64,000 nt of DNA. Origin: Caulobacter sp. 602-1 (GTDB lineage: Bacteria > Pseudomonadota > Alphaproteobacteria > Caulobacterales > Caulobacteraceae). A program made the translations under genes and the position numbers. Positions 1 through 8,513 of the stretch are shown piece by piece. Positions within the stretch are counted from its first letter, which is position 1. Each line of letters opens with the position of its first letter. The notes beneath the pieces are model-generated. The model saw only the letters and a list, made by a program, of their open reading frames with translations. It made no database searches and was not told the DNA's origin. The stretch is from positions 310,001 through 374,000 of the forward strand of contig NZ_RRYI01000001.1 of assembly GCF_003931565.1 (NCBI RefSeq), given 5' to 3'.

Positions 1-1
1 G

Positions 2-418
2 GGCGAGGCGCTGCAACGGATCGTGGCGAAGGTCGGTGAGATCGACGCTCTGGTCACCGAGATCGCGGCTTCGGCCGCGGAGCAGGCGACCGGTCTGAAT
101 GAAGTCAACACGGCCGTGAACCAGATGGATCAGGTCACGCAACAGAACGCCGCCATGGTCGAGCAATCGACCGCCGCGACGCACTCGCTGAAAGGCGAGA
201 CCGGTGAACTGGTGCGCCTGATGGCCCGCTTCCAAGTTGGGAACGGCGCTTCGAATTACACCCGCCCGGCGATGGCCGACGCGGCGCAGCACGCTCCGGC
301 GCGCAACCCGGTGGCCGAGCAGCAGGCCCGCCTGAACACCTTCGCCCGTCCGGGCCGGAGCAGTGGTTCGGCGGCTGTCGCTCAGGCCCCCGCCACGGAT
401 GGTTGGGAGGAATTCTGA
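2..418 (+). CDS. mcpA: Methyl-accepting chemotaxis protein, C-terminal part (mcpA-like)
   Basis: The frame is open from the first bases of the window, so the N-terminal sensor, HAMP and most of the signalling domain lie outside. About 139 residues remain. They show the end of the MCP coiled coil (EIAASAAEQATGLNEVNTAV, then NQMDQVTQQNAAMVEQSTAA), then a flexible Ala/Pro-rich tail. The protein ends in GWEEF, which fits the xWxxF pentapeptide that tethers CheR and CheB to high-abundance receptors. The stop codon overlaps the next start (TGATG), so this receptor is the first visible gene of the chemotaxis operon. Its position matches McpA of Caulobacter crescentus; the name rests on order and the tail. 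Confidence 0.93.
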   Translation, partial: GEALQRIVAKVGEIDALVTEIAASAAEQATGLNEVNTAVNQMDQVTQQNAAMVEQSTAATHSLKGETGELVRLMARFQVGNGASNYTRPAMADAAQHAPARNPVAEQQARLNTFARPGRSSGSAAVAQAPATDGWEEF

Positions 419-705
419 TGGCCGCCGCGATCGCGCTGCCCGAAACCCTGGATCTGAAGGCCGCGGCCCCTCTCAAGGCCGCCTTCCTCGAACGCCGCGG
501 CGCGGCGATCACCGTGGAAGCCGATCAGGTCCGTCGCCTCGGCGGCCTGTGCCTGCAGGTTCTGCTGGCCGCCCGCAAGGCGTGGGACCAGGACGGGCAA
601 GCCTTTTCCATCAAGGGGCCTTCCGAGGCCTTTGTCGAAACCACCCGTCTTTTCGGCGCCGAAGGGGCGCTCCTCTCGGCGGAATTCCAAGGAGCTGAGT
701 CGTGA
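418..705 (+). CDS. cheX: STAS-domain protein of the chemotaxis operon (CheX of Caulobacter)
   Basis: A 95-residue protein that fits the STAS fold: a short N-terminal strand region (ALPETLDLKAAAPLKAAFLE), a central segment (VEADQVRRLGGLCLQVLLAA) resembling the anti-sigma-antagonist core, and a C-terminal helix-strand. The usual phosphorylatable Ser/Thr is not obvious at the expected spot, so a switch role as in SpoIIAA is doubtful. The start at 418 was chosen because it overlaps the upstream TGA; a start 15 bases earlier is possible. In Caulobacter this small gene sits between mcpA and cheYI and is called cheX, although it is unrelated to the CheX phosphatase of spirochaetes and Thermotoga. 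Confidence 0.82.
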   Translation: MAAAIALPETLDLKAAAPLKAAFLERRGAAITVEADQVRRLGGLCLQVLLAARKAWDQDGQAFSIKGPSEAFVETTRLFGAEGALLSAEFQGAES

Positions 706-1067
706 CGCGTACGATTCTCACGGTCGACGATTCCCGCACCATGCGGGACATGCTGCGCATGGCCTTGGCCGGCGCCGGCTTCAACGTGGTCGAAGCGGTC
801 GACGGCGAACATGGCCTGGAGGTTCTCTCCGCCCATCGCCCCGACGTGATCATCACGGACATCAACATGCCCAAGCTGGACGGCTTCGGCTTCATCGAGG
901 CGGTGCGGGTCGATGACGACTATCGCGCCATCCCGATCCTGGTCCTGACCACGGAAAGCGACCCGGCGAAGAAGCAGCGGGCTCGTGAAGCCGGCGCGAC
1001 GGGCTGGATCGTCAAGCCGTTCAACCCGGAAAAGCTGGTCGACGCCATCCGCCGCGTCGCCGCCTAG
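702..1067 (+). CDS. cheYI: Chemotaxis response regulator CheYI
   Basis: A single receiver domain of 121 residues. The acidic pair D9-D10, phospho-acceptor D53 (ITDINMPKLDG), T83 and K105 (VKPFNP) are all present, so it should accept phosphate from CheA. It starts with GTG overlapping the cheX stop (GTGA), a sign of translational coupling. It lacks an output domain, as expected for a flagellar-switch-binding CheY or a phosphate sink. The window has three receiver proteins in this operon, a known feature of Caulobacter. Confidence 0.95.
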   Translation: MTRTILTVDDSRTMRDMLRMALAGAGFNVVEAVDGEHGLEVLSAHRPDVIITDINMPKLDGFGFIEAVRVDDDYRAIPILVLTTESDPAKKQRAREAGATGWIVKPFNPEKLVDAIRRVAA

Positions 1068-1152
1068 GTCCGGGGCCGGCTGATCCAGGCCCAAGTACCG
1101 CGTACCGAATTTTGACTACCCGTTGCTAGACGCGAATTAGGACGTACGGGAC

Positions 1153-3441
1153 ATGGACGAGCTAGAGGCCATCAAGGTTACTTTCTTCCAGGAATGCGAG
1201 GAGCTCCTCGCCGACCTCGAAGGCGGTCTCCTGGCCATGCAGGAAGGGGCCGGCGACAGCGAAACGGTCAACGCCGTGTTCCGCGCCGTCCACTCGATCA
1301 AGGGCGGCGCCGGCGCCTTCGGCCTCGAGCCGCTGGTGCGCTTCGCCCACGTGTTCGAGACCCTGCTGGACGCCGTGCGCGCCGGTTCGGTGCCCAATAC
1401 GGTCGAGCTGGCGGCTGTCCTGCTGCGCGCTTCCGACATTCTGGCCGACCACGTCAGCGCCGCGCGCGGCCTGGGCGATGTCGACATGGCCGCCTCGGCC
1501 GCCATGGCCGCCGAGCTGGAAACCTGGACCGACCCGAACGCCGCGCCCGCGCCGGCGGCCGCCGCTCCGATCATCGAGAACGCCGCTCCGGCTCCGACCA
1601 CGATTGCTTCCGACGCGGCCGCCGACGAAGCGATGGATGATGACGATCTGGGCTTCGTCTTCGTGCCCCAGACCATCTCGGTCGAGGCGCAGGCCGCCGA
1701 CGCCGACCTGATCCCCGCCAATGTCTGGACGGTGTCGATCCGTCCGAAGTCGGACCTCTACCGCAAGGCCAACGAGACGGCGCTGCTGCTGCGCGAGCTC
1801 AACCGCCTGGGTCCGATCAAGGCGACGCTGGACGATCGCGCCCTGCCGGCCCTGGAAGACCTGGATCCCGAAGCCGCCTTCGTGACCTGGAGCGTCCGCC
1901 TCGAGACCGAGGAGGACGAGACCGCGATCCGCGAAGTCTTCGAGTTCGTCGACGGTGACTGCGACCTGGAGATCACCCGTGGCGAAGCCGCGGTCGAGGA
2001 CGCCCTGGCCTCGCTGCTGACCGCCGCCGAGGCCATCCCTGAAACGGCCGTCGAGCCCGCCGCTCCGGCCGTCATCGAAATTCACGCCCCCGAACCGGCT
2101 TTGGCGCCCGTCGCCGAGGTCGCGCCCGTCGCGCCGGCCCACGCGCCTGTGGTTGAGGCCGCCAAGCCCGCCGCGCCCGCCGCCCCGACGCCGAAGGCCA
2201 CGCAGGTCGAGGTCCCAGGTCCCGGGCAGTCGGTCATCCGCGTCGATCCGGAGCGCATCGACCGCCTGATCGATCTCGTCGGCGAACTCGTCATCAACCA
2301 GGCCATGCTGGCGCAGCGCGTCGGCGAGTATGGCATCGCCCCGTCCTCCAACCTGGCCATGGGTCTGGATGAGCTGGAACAGCTCACCCGCGAGATCCAG
2401 GACAGCGTCATGGCCATCCGCGCTCAGCCGGTGAAGTCGGTGTTCCAGCGCATGCCGCGTCTGGTCCGCGAAGTCGCCAACATGACGGGCAAGCAGGCCC
2501 GTCTGGTCATGGACGGCGAAAACACCGAGGTCGACAAGACGGTCATCGAGCGTCTGTCCGACCCGATCACCCATATGCTGCGCAACGCCATCGACCACGG
2601 GCTGGAAAGCCCCGAGGAGCGCAAGGCGGCCGGCAAGAATCCCGAAGGCGTGGTCCGTCTGGCGGCCCTGCACCGCAGCGGCCGGATCGTCATCGAGGTC
2701 TCGGACGACGGCAAGGGGATCAACCGCGAGCGGGTGCTCTCGATCGCGGTCAAGAAGGGGCTGATCTCGCCCGACCTGACCCTGACCGACGAAGAAATCG
2801 ACAACCTGATCTTCCTTCCGGGCTTCTCGACCGCCGACAAGATCTCGGACGTGTCGGGACGCGGTGTCGGCATGGACGTGGTCAAGCGCTCGGTCCAGGC
2901 CCTGGGCGGCCGCATCTCGATCACCTCGCGTCCGGGTCACGGTTCGACCTTCACCCTCAGCCTGCCGCTGACCCTGGCGGTCCTGGACGGCATGGTGGTC
3001 GACGTGGCCGGCGAGACCCTGGTCGTGCCGCTGGCCGCCATCGTCGAGAGCCTGCGTCCGAAGCCGGAAGAGGTTCGCCCGCTGGGGCCGGTCGGCTCGG
3101 TGCTGGCCGTCCGTGACAGCTTCGTGCCGCTGATCGACGTCGGCCTGACGCTCGGCTACCGCGACCATAGCCCCAACCCGACCGACGGCGTCGTGCTGCT
3201 GGTCGAGGGCGAGGACGGCTCTCGCGCGGCCCTGGTGGCCGACGCGATCCATGGCCAGCGCCAGGTCGTCATCAAGTCGCTGGAGCAGAACTACCAGCAG
3301 GTCGAAGGCGTCGCCGCCGCGACGATCCTGGGCGATGGCCGCGTGGCCTTGATCCTCGACGTCGACGCAACGATCGCCATGCGCCGCCGCGAAGGCGGCG
3401 CGCCTCGCCCCACAGAACCCACCCTCATCGCCGCGGAGTAA
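1153..3441 (+). CDS. cheA: Chemotaxis histidine kinase CheA
   Basis: A protein of 762 residues with the full CheA layout. An N-terminal HPt domain has phosphorylatable His47 (AVHSIKGGAGAFG). A linker rich in Ala/Pro and a CheY/CheB-binding-like region follow (residues about 130-360). Then come the dimerisation helices (RIDRLIDLVGELVINQAMLA), the HATPase with N box (HMLRNAIDHGLE), G1 box (DDGKGI) and G2 box (GRGVGMDVV), and a C-terminal CheW-like domain. It acts at receptor arrays, phosphorylating the CheY proteins and CheB. An 85-base gap separates it from cheYI, the largest space in the operon; no clear promoter is seen there. Confidence 0.97.
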   Translation: MDELEAIKVTFFQECEELLADLEGGLLAMQEGAGDSETVNAVFRAVHSIKGGAGAFGLEPLVRFAHVFETLLDAVRAGSVPNTVELAAVLLRASDILADHVSAARGLGDVDMAASAAMAAELETWTDPNAAPAPAAAAPIIENAAPAPTTIASDAAADEAMDDDDLGFVFVPQTISVEAQAADADLIPANVWTVSIRPKSDLYRKANETALLLRELNRLGPIKATLDDRALPALEDLDPEAAFVTWSVRLETEEDETAIREVFEFVDGDCDLEITRGEAAVEDALASLLTAAEAIPETAVEPAAPAVIEIHAPEPALAPVAEVAPVAPAHAPVVEAAKPAAPAAPTPKATQVEVPGPGQSVIRVDPERIDRLIDLVGELVINQAMLAQRVGEYGIAPSSNLAMGLDELEQLTREIQDSVMAIRAQPVKSVFQRMPRLVREVANMTGKQARLVMDGENTEVDKTVIERLSDPITHMLRNAIDHGLESPEERKAAGKNPEGVVRLAALHRSGRIVIEVSDDGKGINRERVLSIAVKKGLISPDLTLTDEEIDNLIFLPGFSTADKISDVSGRGVGMDVVKRSVQALGGRISITSRPGHGSTFTLSLPLTLAVLDGMVVDVAGETLVVPLAAIVESLRPKPEEVRPLGPVGSVLAVRDSFVPLIDVGLTLGYRDHSPNPTDGVVLLVEGEDGSRAALVADAIHGQRQVVIKSLEQNYQQVEGVAAATILGDGRVALILDVDATIAMRRREGGAPRPTEPTLIAAE

Positions 3442-3444
3442 GTC

Positions 3445-3912
3445 ATGACCGACCATGCCACCGCCACAGGCATTGACCGCCGGGAACTGATCTCCTTTCG
3501 CGTCGGCGACCAGGAGTACTGCGTCGATATCATGGCGGTTCGAGAGATCCGCGGCTGGAGCCCGGCCACGGTGCTTCCGCAGTCGCCCGGTTTCATGCGC
3601 GGCGTGATCAATCTGCGCGGCGCGGTGCTGCCGATCATGGATCTGGCCTGCCGTCTGGGCATGCCGGTGATCGAGCCGACCGTTCGCAGCGTCTTCATCG
3701 TGGTCAAGGCGGGCGACCGCACCGTCGGCCTGCTGGTCGACGCGGTGTCGGACATCCTGTCGATCAACGACGACATGATGCAGCCCACCCCCGACATGGC
3801 CTGCGACACCGTCCGCAACTTCGTGCGCGGCATCATCTCGATCGAGGGCCGCATGATCAGCGAGATCTCCTTGGACCGCATCCTGCCCGAACGGGAGGCC
3901 CTGGCCGCCTGA
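3445..3912 (+). CDS. cheW: Chemotaxis adaptor CheW
   Basis: A protein of 155 residues covering one CheW domain: [22 protein letters not shown] at the start, a central [16 protein letters not shown] motif, and [12 protein letters not shown]. It couples MCPs to CheA. It begins three bases after the cheA stop and its own stop overlaps the cheR start (TGATG), so the three are almost certainly co-translated. Confidence 0.97.
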   Translation: MTDHATATGIDRRELISFRVGDQEYCVDIMAVREIRGWSPATVLPQSPGFMRGVINLRGAVLPIMDLACRLGMPVIEPTVRSVFIVVKAGDRTVGLLVDAVSDILSINDDMMQPTPDMACDTVRNFVRGIISIEGRMISEISLDRILPEREALAA

Positions 3913-4790
3913 TGACGAGTTTCGCTTCCACCTCAGAACGTCGCGAAGCCATCGTCGATGGCGAGTTCGCGTTCACGACCCAGGACTTCAAGCGCATCGC
4001 CGCGCTGCTGTACGACCTGGCCGGCATCAGCCTGCCCGACAGCAAGGCGACGCTGGTCTATTCGCGTCTGGCCAAGCGTTTGCGGACCCTGGGTCTGCGG
4101 ACCTTCACCGAGTACTGCGCCTTCGTCGCCAGCGACAAGGGCCAGGACGAGAGCCAGGAGATGCTCCGGGCGCTGACCACCAACGTCACGCGCTTCTTCC
4201 GCGAGCCGCACCACTTCGACGACCTGCGCGCCAACGTGCTGGAGCCCGTCGCCGACAAGGTGCGCGCCGGGGGGCGGCTGCGGCTGTGGTCGGCCGCCAG
4301 CTCGTCTGGCCAGGAGCCCTATTCGATGGCCTTCACGGTGCTGTCGGTCTGGCCGAACGCGGCCGATCTGGACATCCGGATCCTGGGCACGGACATCGAC
4401 ACCAACGTGCTGGCGACCGGTCGCGAGGCCGTCTACGACGAATCGCTGCTGGAAGGGATCCCGGCCTCGGCCCGGAGCCAGTTTTTCGAGCGCGACGCCT
4501 CGGATCGACGCGCCTGGCGCGTTTGCGACGCGGCCCGCAGCCTGGTCGCGTTCCGGGAACTAAATCTCAACGGTCCGTCATGGCCTATGAAGGGGCCTTT
4601 TGACGCAATCTTCTGCCGGAATGTCGTGATCTATTTCGATGAACCTACCCAGGAACGCGTTTGGAGCCGCTTCGCGCCGCTCCTCGCGCCGGGCGGCCGT
4701 CTCTATGTCGGCCATTCCGAGCGCGTGGGCGCCAACGTCACCGCGTTCGAAAGCTGCGGCCTGACCGCCTATCGGAAGGTGGGCCGCTGA
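3912..4790 (+). CDS. cheR: MCP glutamate methyltransferase CheR
   Basis: A SAM-dependent methyltransferase of 292 residues. The all-helical N-terminal domain is followed by the CheR core: [13 protein letters not shown] (the TxFFR region), [16 protein letters not shown] (SAM-binding loop), [14 protein letters not shown], and [17 protein letters not shown]. It methylates receptor glutamates for adaptation. A receptor ending in GWEEF sits at the head of the operon, consistent with tethered CheR action. Its stop overlaps the cheB start. Confidence 0.97.
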   Translation: MTSFASTSERREAIVDGEFAFTTQDFKRIAALLYDLAGISLPDSKATLVYSRLAKRLRTLGLRTFTEYCAFVASDKGQDESQEMLRALTTNVTRFFREPHHFDDLRANVLEPVADKVRAGGRLRLWSAASSSGQEPYSMAFTVLSVWPNAADLDIRILGTDIDTNVLATGREAVYDESLLEGIPASARSQFFERDASDRRAWRVCDAARSLVAFRELNLNGPSWPMKGPFDAIFCRNVVIYFDEPTQERVWSRFAPLLAPGGRLYVGHSERVGANVTAFESCGLTAYRKVGR

Positions 4791-5824
4791 TGCCGAAGAT
4801 TCGCGTTCTCGTCGTCGACGACTCCGCCACCATGCGCAGCCTGATCACTGCGGCCCTCAATCGCGACCCGGAGATCGAGGTGGTCGGCGGCGCCGGCGAC
4901 CCGTTCGAGGCCCGGGGCATGATCAAGGCCCTGAACCCCGATGTCGTCACGCTCGACATCGAGATGCCGAACATGAACGGCATCGAGTTCCTCGAGAAGA
5001 TCATGCGCCTGCGGCCGATGCCGGTGGTCATGGTCTCAACCCTGACCCAGGCCGGCGCCGAGATGACGCTGCGGGCCCTGGAACTGGGGGCGGTGGATTG
5101 CGTGGGCAAGCCCGCCGACGCCACCGGAACCCAGGAAGCCCTGGCCGAGATCGTCACCAAGGTGAAGATCGCCGCCCGCGCCTCGGTCCGCACCAACGCC
5201 GGCGCCGCGCCGGCCGCCGCGCCCGTGCGTCGCAAGGACTTCATGCCGTCGGGCGACATCGTGGCGATCGGTTCGTCGACCGGCGGGGTGGAAGCCCTGC
5301 TGTCGATCCTGACCCTGTTCCCCGAGACCTGCCCGCCGACGGTCATCACCCAGCACATGCCGGCGACCTTCACCGCCAGCTTCGCCGCGCGCCTGGATCG
5401 CGCCAGCGGGGCCAAGGTGCAGGAAGCCGTCGACGGCGCCCTGCTGGAACCCGGCAAGGTCTATGTCGCCCCCGGCGGCGTGGCGCACCTGGAGGTCGTT
5501 CGCTCGGCCGGCCTGCGCTGCCGCCTGGTCCAGGGCGACCCGGTCAGCGGCCACCGTCCTTCGGTGGACGTGCTGTTCAACTCGGTGGCCAACGCCGTCG
5601 GCGACAAGGCGGTTGGGGCCATCCTGACCGGCATGGGCCGCGACGGCGCCCAGGGCCTTCTGGCCATGCGCAAGGCCGGCGCCAGGACGCTGGGCCAGGA
5701 CGAAGCTTCCTGCGTCGTCTACGGCATGCCGCGCTCCGCTTTCGAAATTGGCGCTGTGGAGAAGCAGGTCTCCCTGTCCCACATGGGCCAATCCATCCTC
5801 GATCTGGCCTCCGCGAGGCGATGA
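4790..5824 (+). CDS. cheB: Receptor methylesterase/deamidase CheB
   Basis: A protein of 344 residues: receiver domain (phospho-acceptor D56 in [11 protein letters not shown]), linker rich in Ala, and the methylesterase domain with the catalytic Ser163 in GSSTGG, the His of VITQHMP and the Asp of GMGRDGAQG. The start at 4790 is set by the overlap with the cheR stop; the frame is open further upstream but that part has no receiver-like sequence. CheA phosphorylates CheB to activate demethylation, opposing CheR. Confidence 0.97.
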   Translation: MPKIRVLVVDDSATMRSLITAALNRDPEIEVVGGAGDPFEARGMIKALNPDVVTLDIEMPNMNGIEFLEKIMRLRPMPVVMVSTLTQAGAEMTLRALELGAVDCVGKPADATGTQEALAEIVTKVKIAARASVRTNAGAAPAAAPVRRKDFMPSGDIVAIGSSTGGVEALLSILTLFPETCPPTVITQHMPATFTASFAARLDRASGAKVQEAVDGALLEPGKVYVAPGGVAHLEVVRSAGLRCRLVQGDPVSGHRPSVDVLFNSVANAVGDKAVGAILTGMGRDGAQGLLAMRKAGARTLGQDEASCVVYGMPRSAFEIGAVEKQVSLSHMGQSILDLASARR

Positions 5825-5827
5825 ACC

Positions 5828-6217
5828 ATGCCGCAAGCTAGCACCATCTCCGTACTCGTGGTCGACGACCAGCTCACCATGCGGGCTCTGATCCGCAATG
5901 CGTTGCAGCAGATCGGCTTCAAGGACATCCGTGAGGCGCCGGACGGCGAGGAGGCTCTCAAGAACCTCCTGGCCAAGCCCGCCAACCTCGTCATCTCGGA
6001 CTTCAACATGCCGAAGATGGATGGCCTGGCGCTGCTGCGCGCGGTGCGCTCGCACCCGCCGATCCGCCAGACCGCCTTCGTCATGCTGACGGGCCGCGCC
6101 GACCGCGAGCTGGTCCAGCGCGCCGTGCAGTTCGGCGTCAACAATTACTGCGTCAAGCCGTTCACGGTTCAGGGCTTGAAAGAGAAGATCGAACAAGTGT
6201 TCGGGCAGCTGACATGA
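5828..6217 (+). CDS. cheYII: Chemotaxis response regulator CheYII
   Basis: A single-domain receiver of 129 residues with acidic pair DD at 13-14, phospho-acceptor D58 ([12 protein letters not shown]), a T (MLTGRAD) and the conserved Lys in CVKPF. It starts three bases after the cheB stop and overlaps cheD by four bases. In Caulobacter the second CheY of the cluster is thought to be the main motor-binding regulator; here that is carried over only by position. Confidence 0.95.
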   Translation: MPQASTISVLVVDDQLTMRALIRNALQQIGFKDIREAPDGEEALKNLLAKPANLVISDFNMPKMDGLALLRAVRSHPPIRQTAFVMLTGRADRELVQRAVQFGVNNYCVKPFTVQGLKEKIEQVFGQLT

Positions 6218-6780
6218 CGCCATTCTCCCACAACGACGACACGGAACGGGCGGTCAAGGTTCACGTGACCCAGGGCGAAAGCCATGTGACCGGCGACCCT
6301 CAGGTGGTGATGACCACGGTGCTGGGCTCGTGCATCGCCGCGTGCATCCGCGATCCGCAAGCCGGTGTCGGCGGCATGAACCACTTCCTGCTGCCGGATT
6401 CGGGCGATGGCCGCACCGGCGGCGACGCCGTGCGCTATGGCGCCTACGCCATGGAAGTGCTGATCAACGATCTGCTGAAGAAGGGCGCCCGCCGCGAGCG
6501 GATGGAAGCCAAGATCTTCGGCGGGGCCAAGCTGTTCGACGGTCTCTCGGACGTCGGCGCCAGCAACGCCGCCTTCGCCGAACGCTTCCTGCGCGACGAA
6601 GGCATCCCGATCGTCTCGTCCAGCACCGGCGGGGTCTCGGCCCGTCGCGTCGAGTTCTGGCCCACCTCGGGGCGCGTGCGCCAGCGTCTGGTGGCGGTCG
6701 ACAACGCGCCGCAGGATGTCCGCCGTCCCGTTCCGCCGCCGATGCCGGCGGTGGCCAGCGGCGACGTGGATCTGTTCTGA
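6214..6780 (+). CDS. cheD: Chemoreceptor glutamine deamidase CheD
   Basis: A protein of 188 residues with the CheD catalytic layout: Cys40 in [14 protein letters not shown] and His57 in GMNHFLLP, followed by the GGAKLF loop. CheD deamidates MCP glutamines and in other bacteria also interacts with a CheC/CheX phosphatase, which is not seen here. It overlaps cheYII by four bases (ATGA). Confidence 0.96.
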   Translation: MTPFSHNDDTERAVKVHVTQGESHVTGDPQVVMTTVLGSCIAACIRDPQAGVGGMNHFLLPDSGDGRTGGDAVRYGAYAMEVLINDLLKKGARRERMEAKIFGGAKLFDGLSDVGASNAAFAERFLRDEGIPIVSSSTGGVSARRVEFWPTSGRVRQRLVAVDNAPQDVRRPVPPPMPAVASGDVDLF

Positions 6781-6785
6781 GCCTG

Positions 6786-7166
6786 ATGACCGCGCTGCCG
6801 CTCCAGACGCCGACGATCGCACCGACCGAGCACCTGCCGGTCGGGGAGCTGTCGCGACGCCTAGCGGTGGAGCTGGCCTCGGCCGCGGCCCTGTGCCGGG
6901 ACTGCGAGCACCTGGCTGGCGACCTCGCCAAGGGCGGGGCGACGCTGGAGAACCTGACGCGCCTGCAGTCGCTGGACGAACTGAGCCAGCGCCTGCACGG
7001 CCTGTCCGAGGTGCTCGAGCGCATCGGCCAGCACGCCTCCGGAGAATGGAACGTCTCGATCGAGCCCCTGCTGAGCGGCCTGGGCCTTTCAGACATGGTC
7101 GTGAGGCTGCGCGCCGAGGAGCGGCAGGGCGAGCGCGCCGACCCCGGCGAACTCGACTTCTTCTAG
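6786..7166 (+). CDS. cheU: Small chemotaxis-operon protein CheU
   Basis: A 126-residue, mostly helical protein without motifs I recognise beyond its position. It has a central heptad-like stretch (LENLTRLQSLDELSQRLHGL) and an acidic end (DPGELDFF). The start at 6786 lies five bases after the cheD stop and gives the length expected from the Caulobacter gene order, where cheU lies between cheD and cheYIII. Its function is not established from sequence; a scaffold or dephosphorylation role is only a guess. Confidence 0.8.
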   Translation: MTALPLQTPTIAPTEHLPVGELSRRLAVELASAAALCRDCEHLAGDLAKGGATLENLTRLQSLDELSQRLHGLSEVLERIGQHASGEWNVSIEPLLSGLGLSDMVVRLRAEERQGERADPGELDFF

Positions 7167-7173
7167 GCGCGCG

Positions 7174-7776
7174 ATGGCCGACCCGCTCCTGCCCTCGACG
7201 CGGATCAATCTCGAAAAGGCCACGGTTCTGGTCCTGGACGATAACGGCGCCTCATTGGACATTTTGTCGCAGGTGGTCTCCGGCTTCGGCGTCAAGCAGC
7301 TGTTCCGCGCCGAAAGCGTAGCGGACGCCCAGGCGCTGATTCGCACCAAGACCTTCGATCTGATCATCAGCGACGTGCAGATGCCCGTCACCGACGGCAT
7401 AGAGTTCATAGAGTGGCTGCGGAAGGAAGGCGGCGAGAACAACCGCTATGTCCCGGTCATCCTGGTCACGGGTCACACCCGCACCTCGCAGATCTTCAAA
7501 CTGCGCGACGCGGGGTCGAACTATGTGGTGGCCAAGCCGATCACGCCCAAGGTTCTGCTGGAGCGTATCTTCTGGGTGGCCCGGGAAGAGCGAGCCTTCA
7601 TCGAGTGCGACAGCTACATCGGGCCCGATCGACGTTTCAAGCACGAGGGACCCCCGCCGGGGACGGACGGACGGCGGAAGGATGACCTCCCGGCGGAGGT
7701 GGGCGATGCGCAGACGCCCAACATGTCGGATGATGAAATCGCCAACCTGATGCGCCCAGCGAAGGTGCAGATATGA
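7174..7776 (+). CDS. cheYIII: Extended response regulator CheYIII
   Basis: A 200-residue protein with a receiver domain (acidic pair D22-D23, phospho-acceptor D67 in LIISDVQMPVTDG, Lys in VVAKPITPK) followed by about 65 extra residues. The tail carries YIGPDRRFK, GTDGRRKDD and SDDEIANLMRP and has no recognised output domain. The PDRR...GRRKDD pattern recurs in other alphaproteobacterial receiver proteins of this sort. The stop overlaps the start of cheE by four bases. Confidence 0.9.
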   Translation: MADPLLPSTRINLEKATVLVLDDNGASLDILSQVVSGFGVKQLFRAESVADAQALIRTKTFDLIISDVQMPVTDGIEFIEWLRKEGGENNRYVPVILVTGHTRTSQIFKLRDAGSNYVVAKPITPKVLLERIFWVAREERAFIECDSYIGPDRRFKHEGPPPGTDGRRKDDLPAEVGDAQTPNMSDDEIANLMRPAKVQI

Positions 7777-8243
7777 CCGTCCGTAAATTCCGTCCCCCCA
7801 ACCGCCTGGCCAACATGATCAAGGAGCGGGGCGGCATCCTGGCCCAGGACGCCCTCGTCGCCGCCGAGGCGGGGGTCGAGAGCCTGCGCGAGGCCTCGCT
7901 GGCCGCGCTTGACGAAACGCTGGCCGAGATCGAGCGCCGCTTCGGCAAGGGCGCCGAAGACCGCGAGCATGAGCCGTTCGAGGGGCTCTATCTGCTCAGC
8001 TCACGGATCATCGACGTCGGACATTTCGTCTCCGACACGGGGGTCGATAAGGCGGCGGTGTCGCTTTGCACCCTGGCCGACAGCCTGGCGGAAACCGGGG
8101 TCTGGCGCTGGGACGCGGTCGACGTGCATCTCAACGCCTTGAAGCTGCTGCGGGCCATGGGCGCCCAGCTGCCGGCGGCTCAGCGCGACGCGATGCTGGA
8201 AGGCCTCTATCAGGTCAGTCACCACCGTCCCGACGAGGTCTGA
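7773..8243 (+). CDS. cheE: Chemotaxis-operon protein CheE
   Basis: A 156-residue, largely helical soluble protein, last gene of the operon. It has IKERGGILAQDALVAAEAGV near the N-terminus and a well-formed C-terminal helical region (WRWDAVDVHLNALKLLRAMG). No enzymatic motif is seen. Name and place follow the Caulobacter order cheU-cheYIII-cheE. It overlaps cheYIII by four bases, so the two are probably translated together. Confidence 0.82.
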   Translation: MTVRKFRPPNRLANMIKERGGILAQDALVAAEAGVESLREASLAALDETLAEIERRFGKGAEDREHEPFEGLYLLSSRIIDVGHFVSDTGVDKAAVSLCTLADSLAETGVWRWDAVDVHLNALKLLRAMGAQLPAAQRDAMLEGLYQVSHHRPDEV

Positions 8244-8354
8244 CGGGCCCCGCGACCAACCGTCCCATGTGTCGGAAACGCAACGGCTGCAACAGTCTGA
8301 AGGGTTGTGTCCGCTTTGTGGCCTTGTCGGCCGCTAATCGCTTTGTTAGTGCTC

Positions 8355-8400
8355 TGATACCGGTGTCAAAAACGAGTGTCTGCTTCTGACACCGGTGGCA
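8355..8400. promoter_or_regulatory. Tandem palindromic operator-like sites (LacI-type CCGG core)
   Basis: Two near-palindromes, TGATACCGGTGTCA (8355-8368) and TGACACCGGTGGCA (8387-8400), lie 32 bases apart centre to centre, about three helical turns on one face of DNA. They are 110-160 bases before the TonB receptor start. The even, CCGG-centred symmetry is typical of LacI-family sugar regulators. No LacI-family gene lies in the window, so the regulator would act from elsewhere. The remainder of 8244-8513 shows only a strong GGGAGGAGG ribosome site before 8514. Confidence 0.6.
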
Positions 8401-8513
8401 AAAATCAAGATCTATGGCCGGAGGACGGCTTCGTGGGAAGGACGCGAAGCCGGAACGAAGGCCAAGGGCGGCGGTAACGCCGTCTCCAAATGGTCTCATC
8501 GGGAGGAGGTTCT

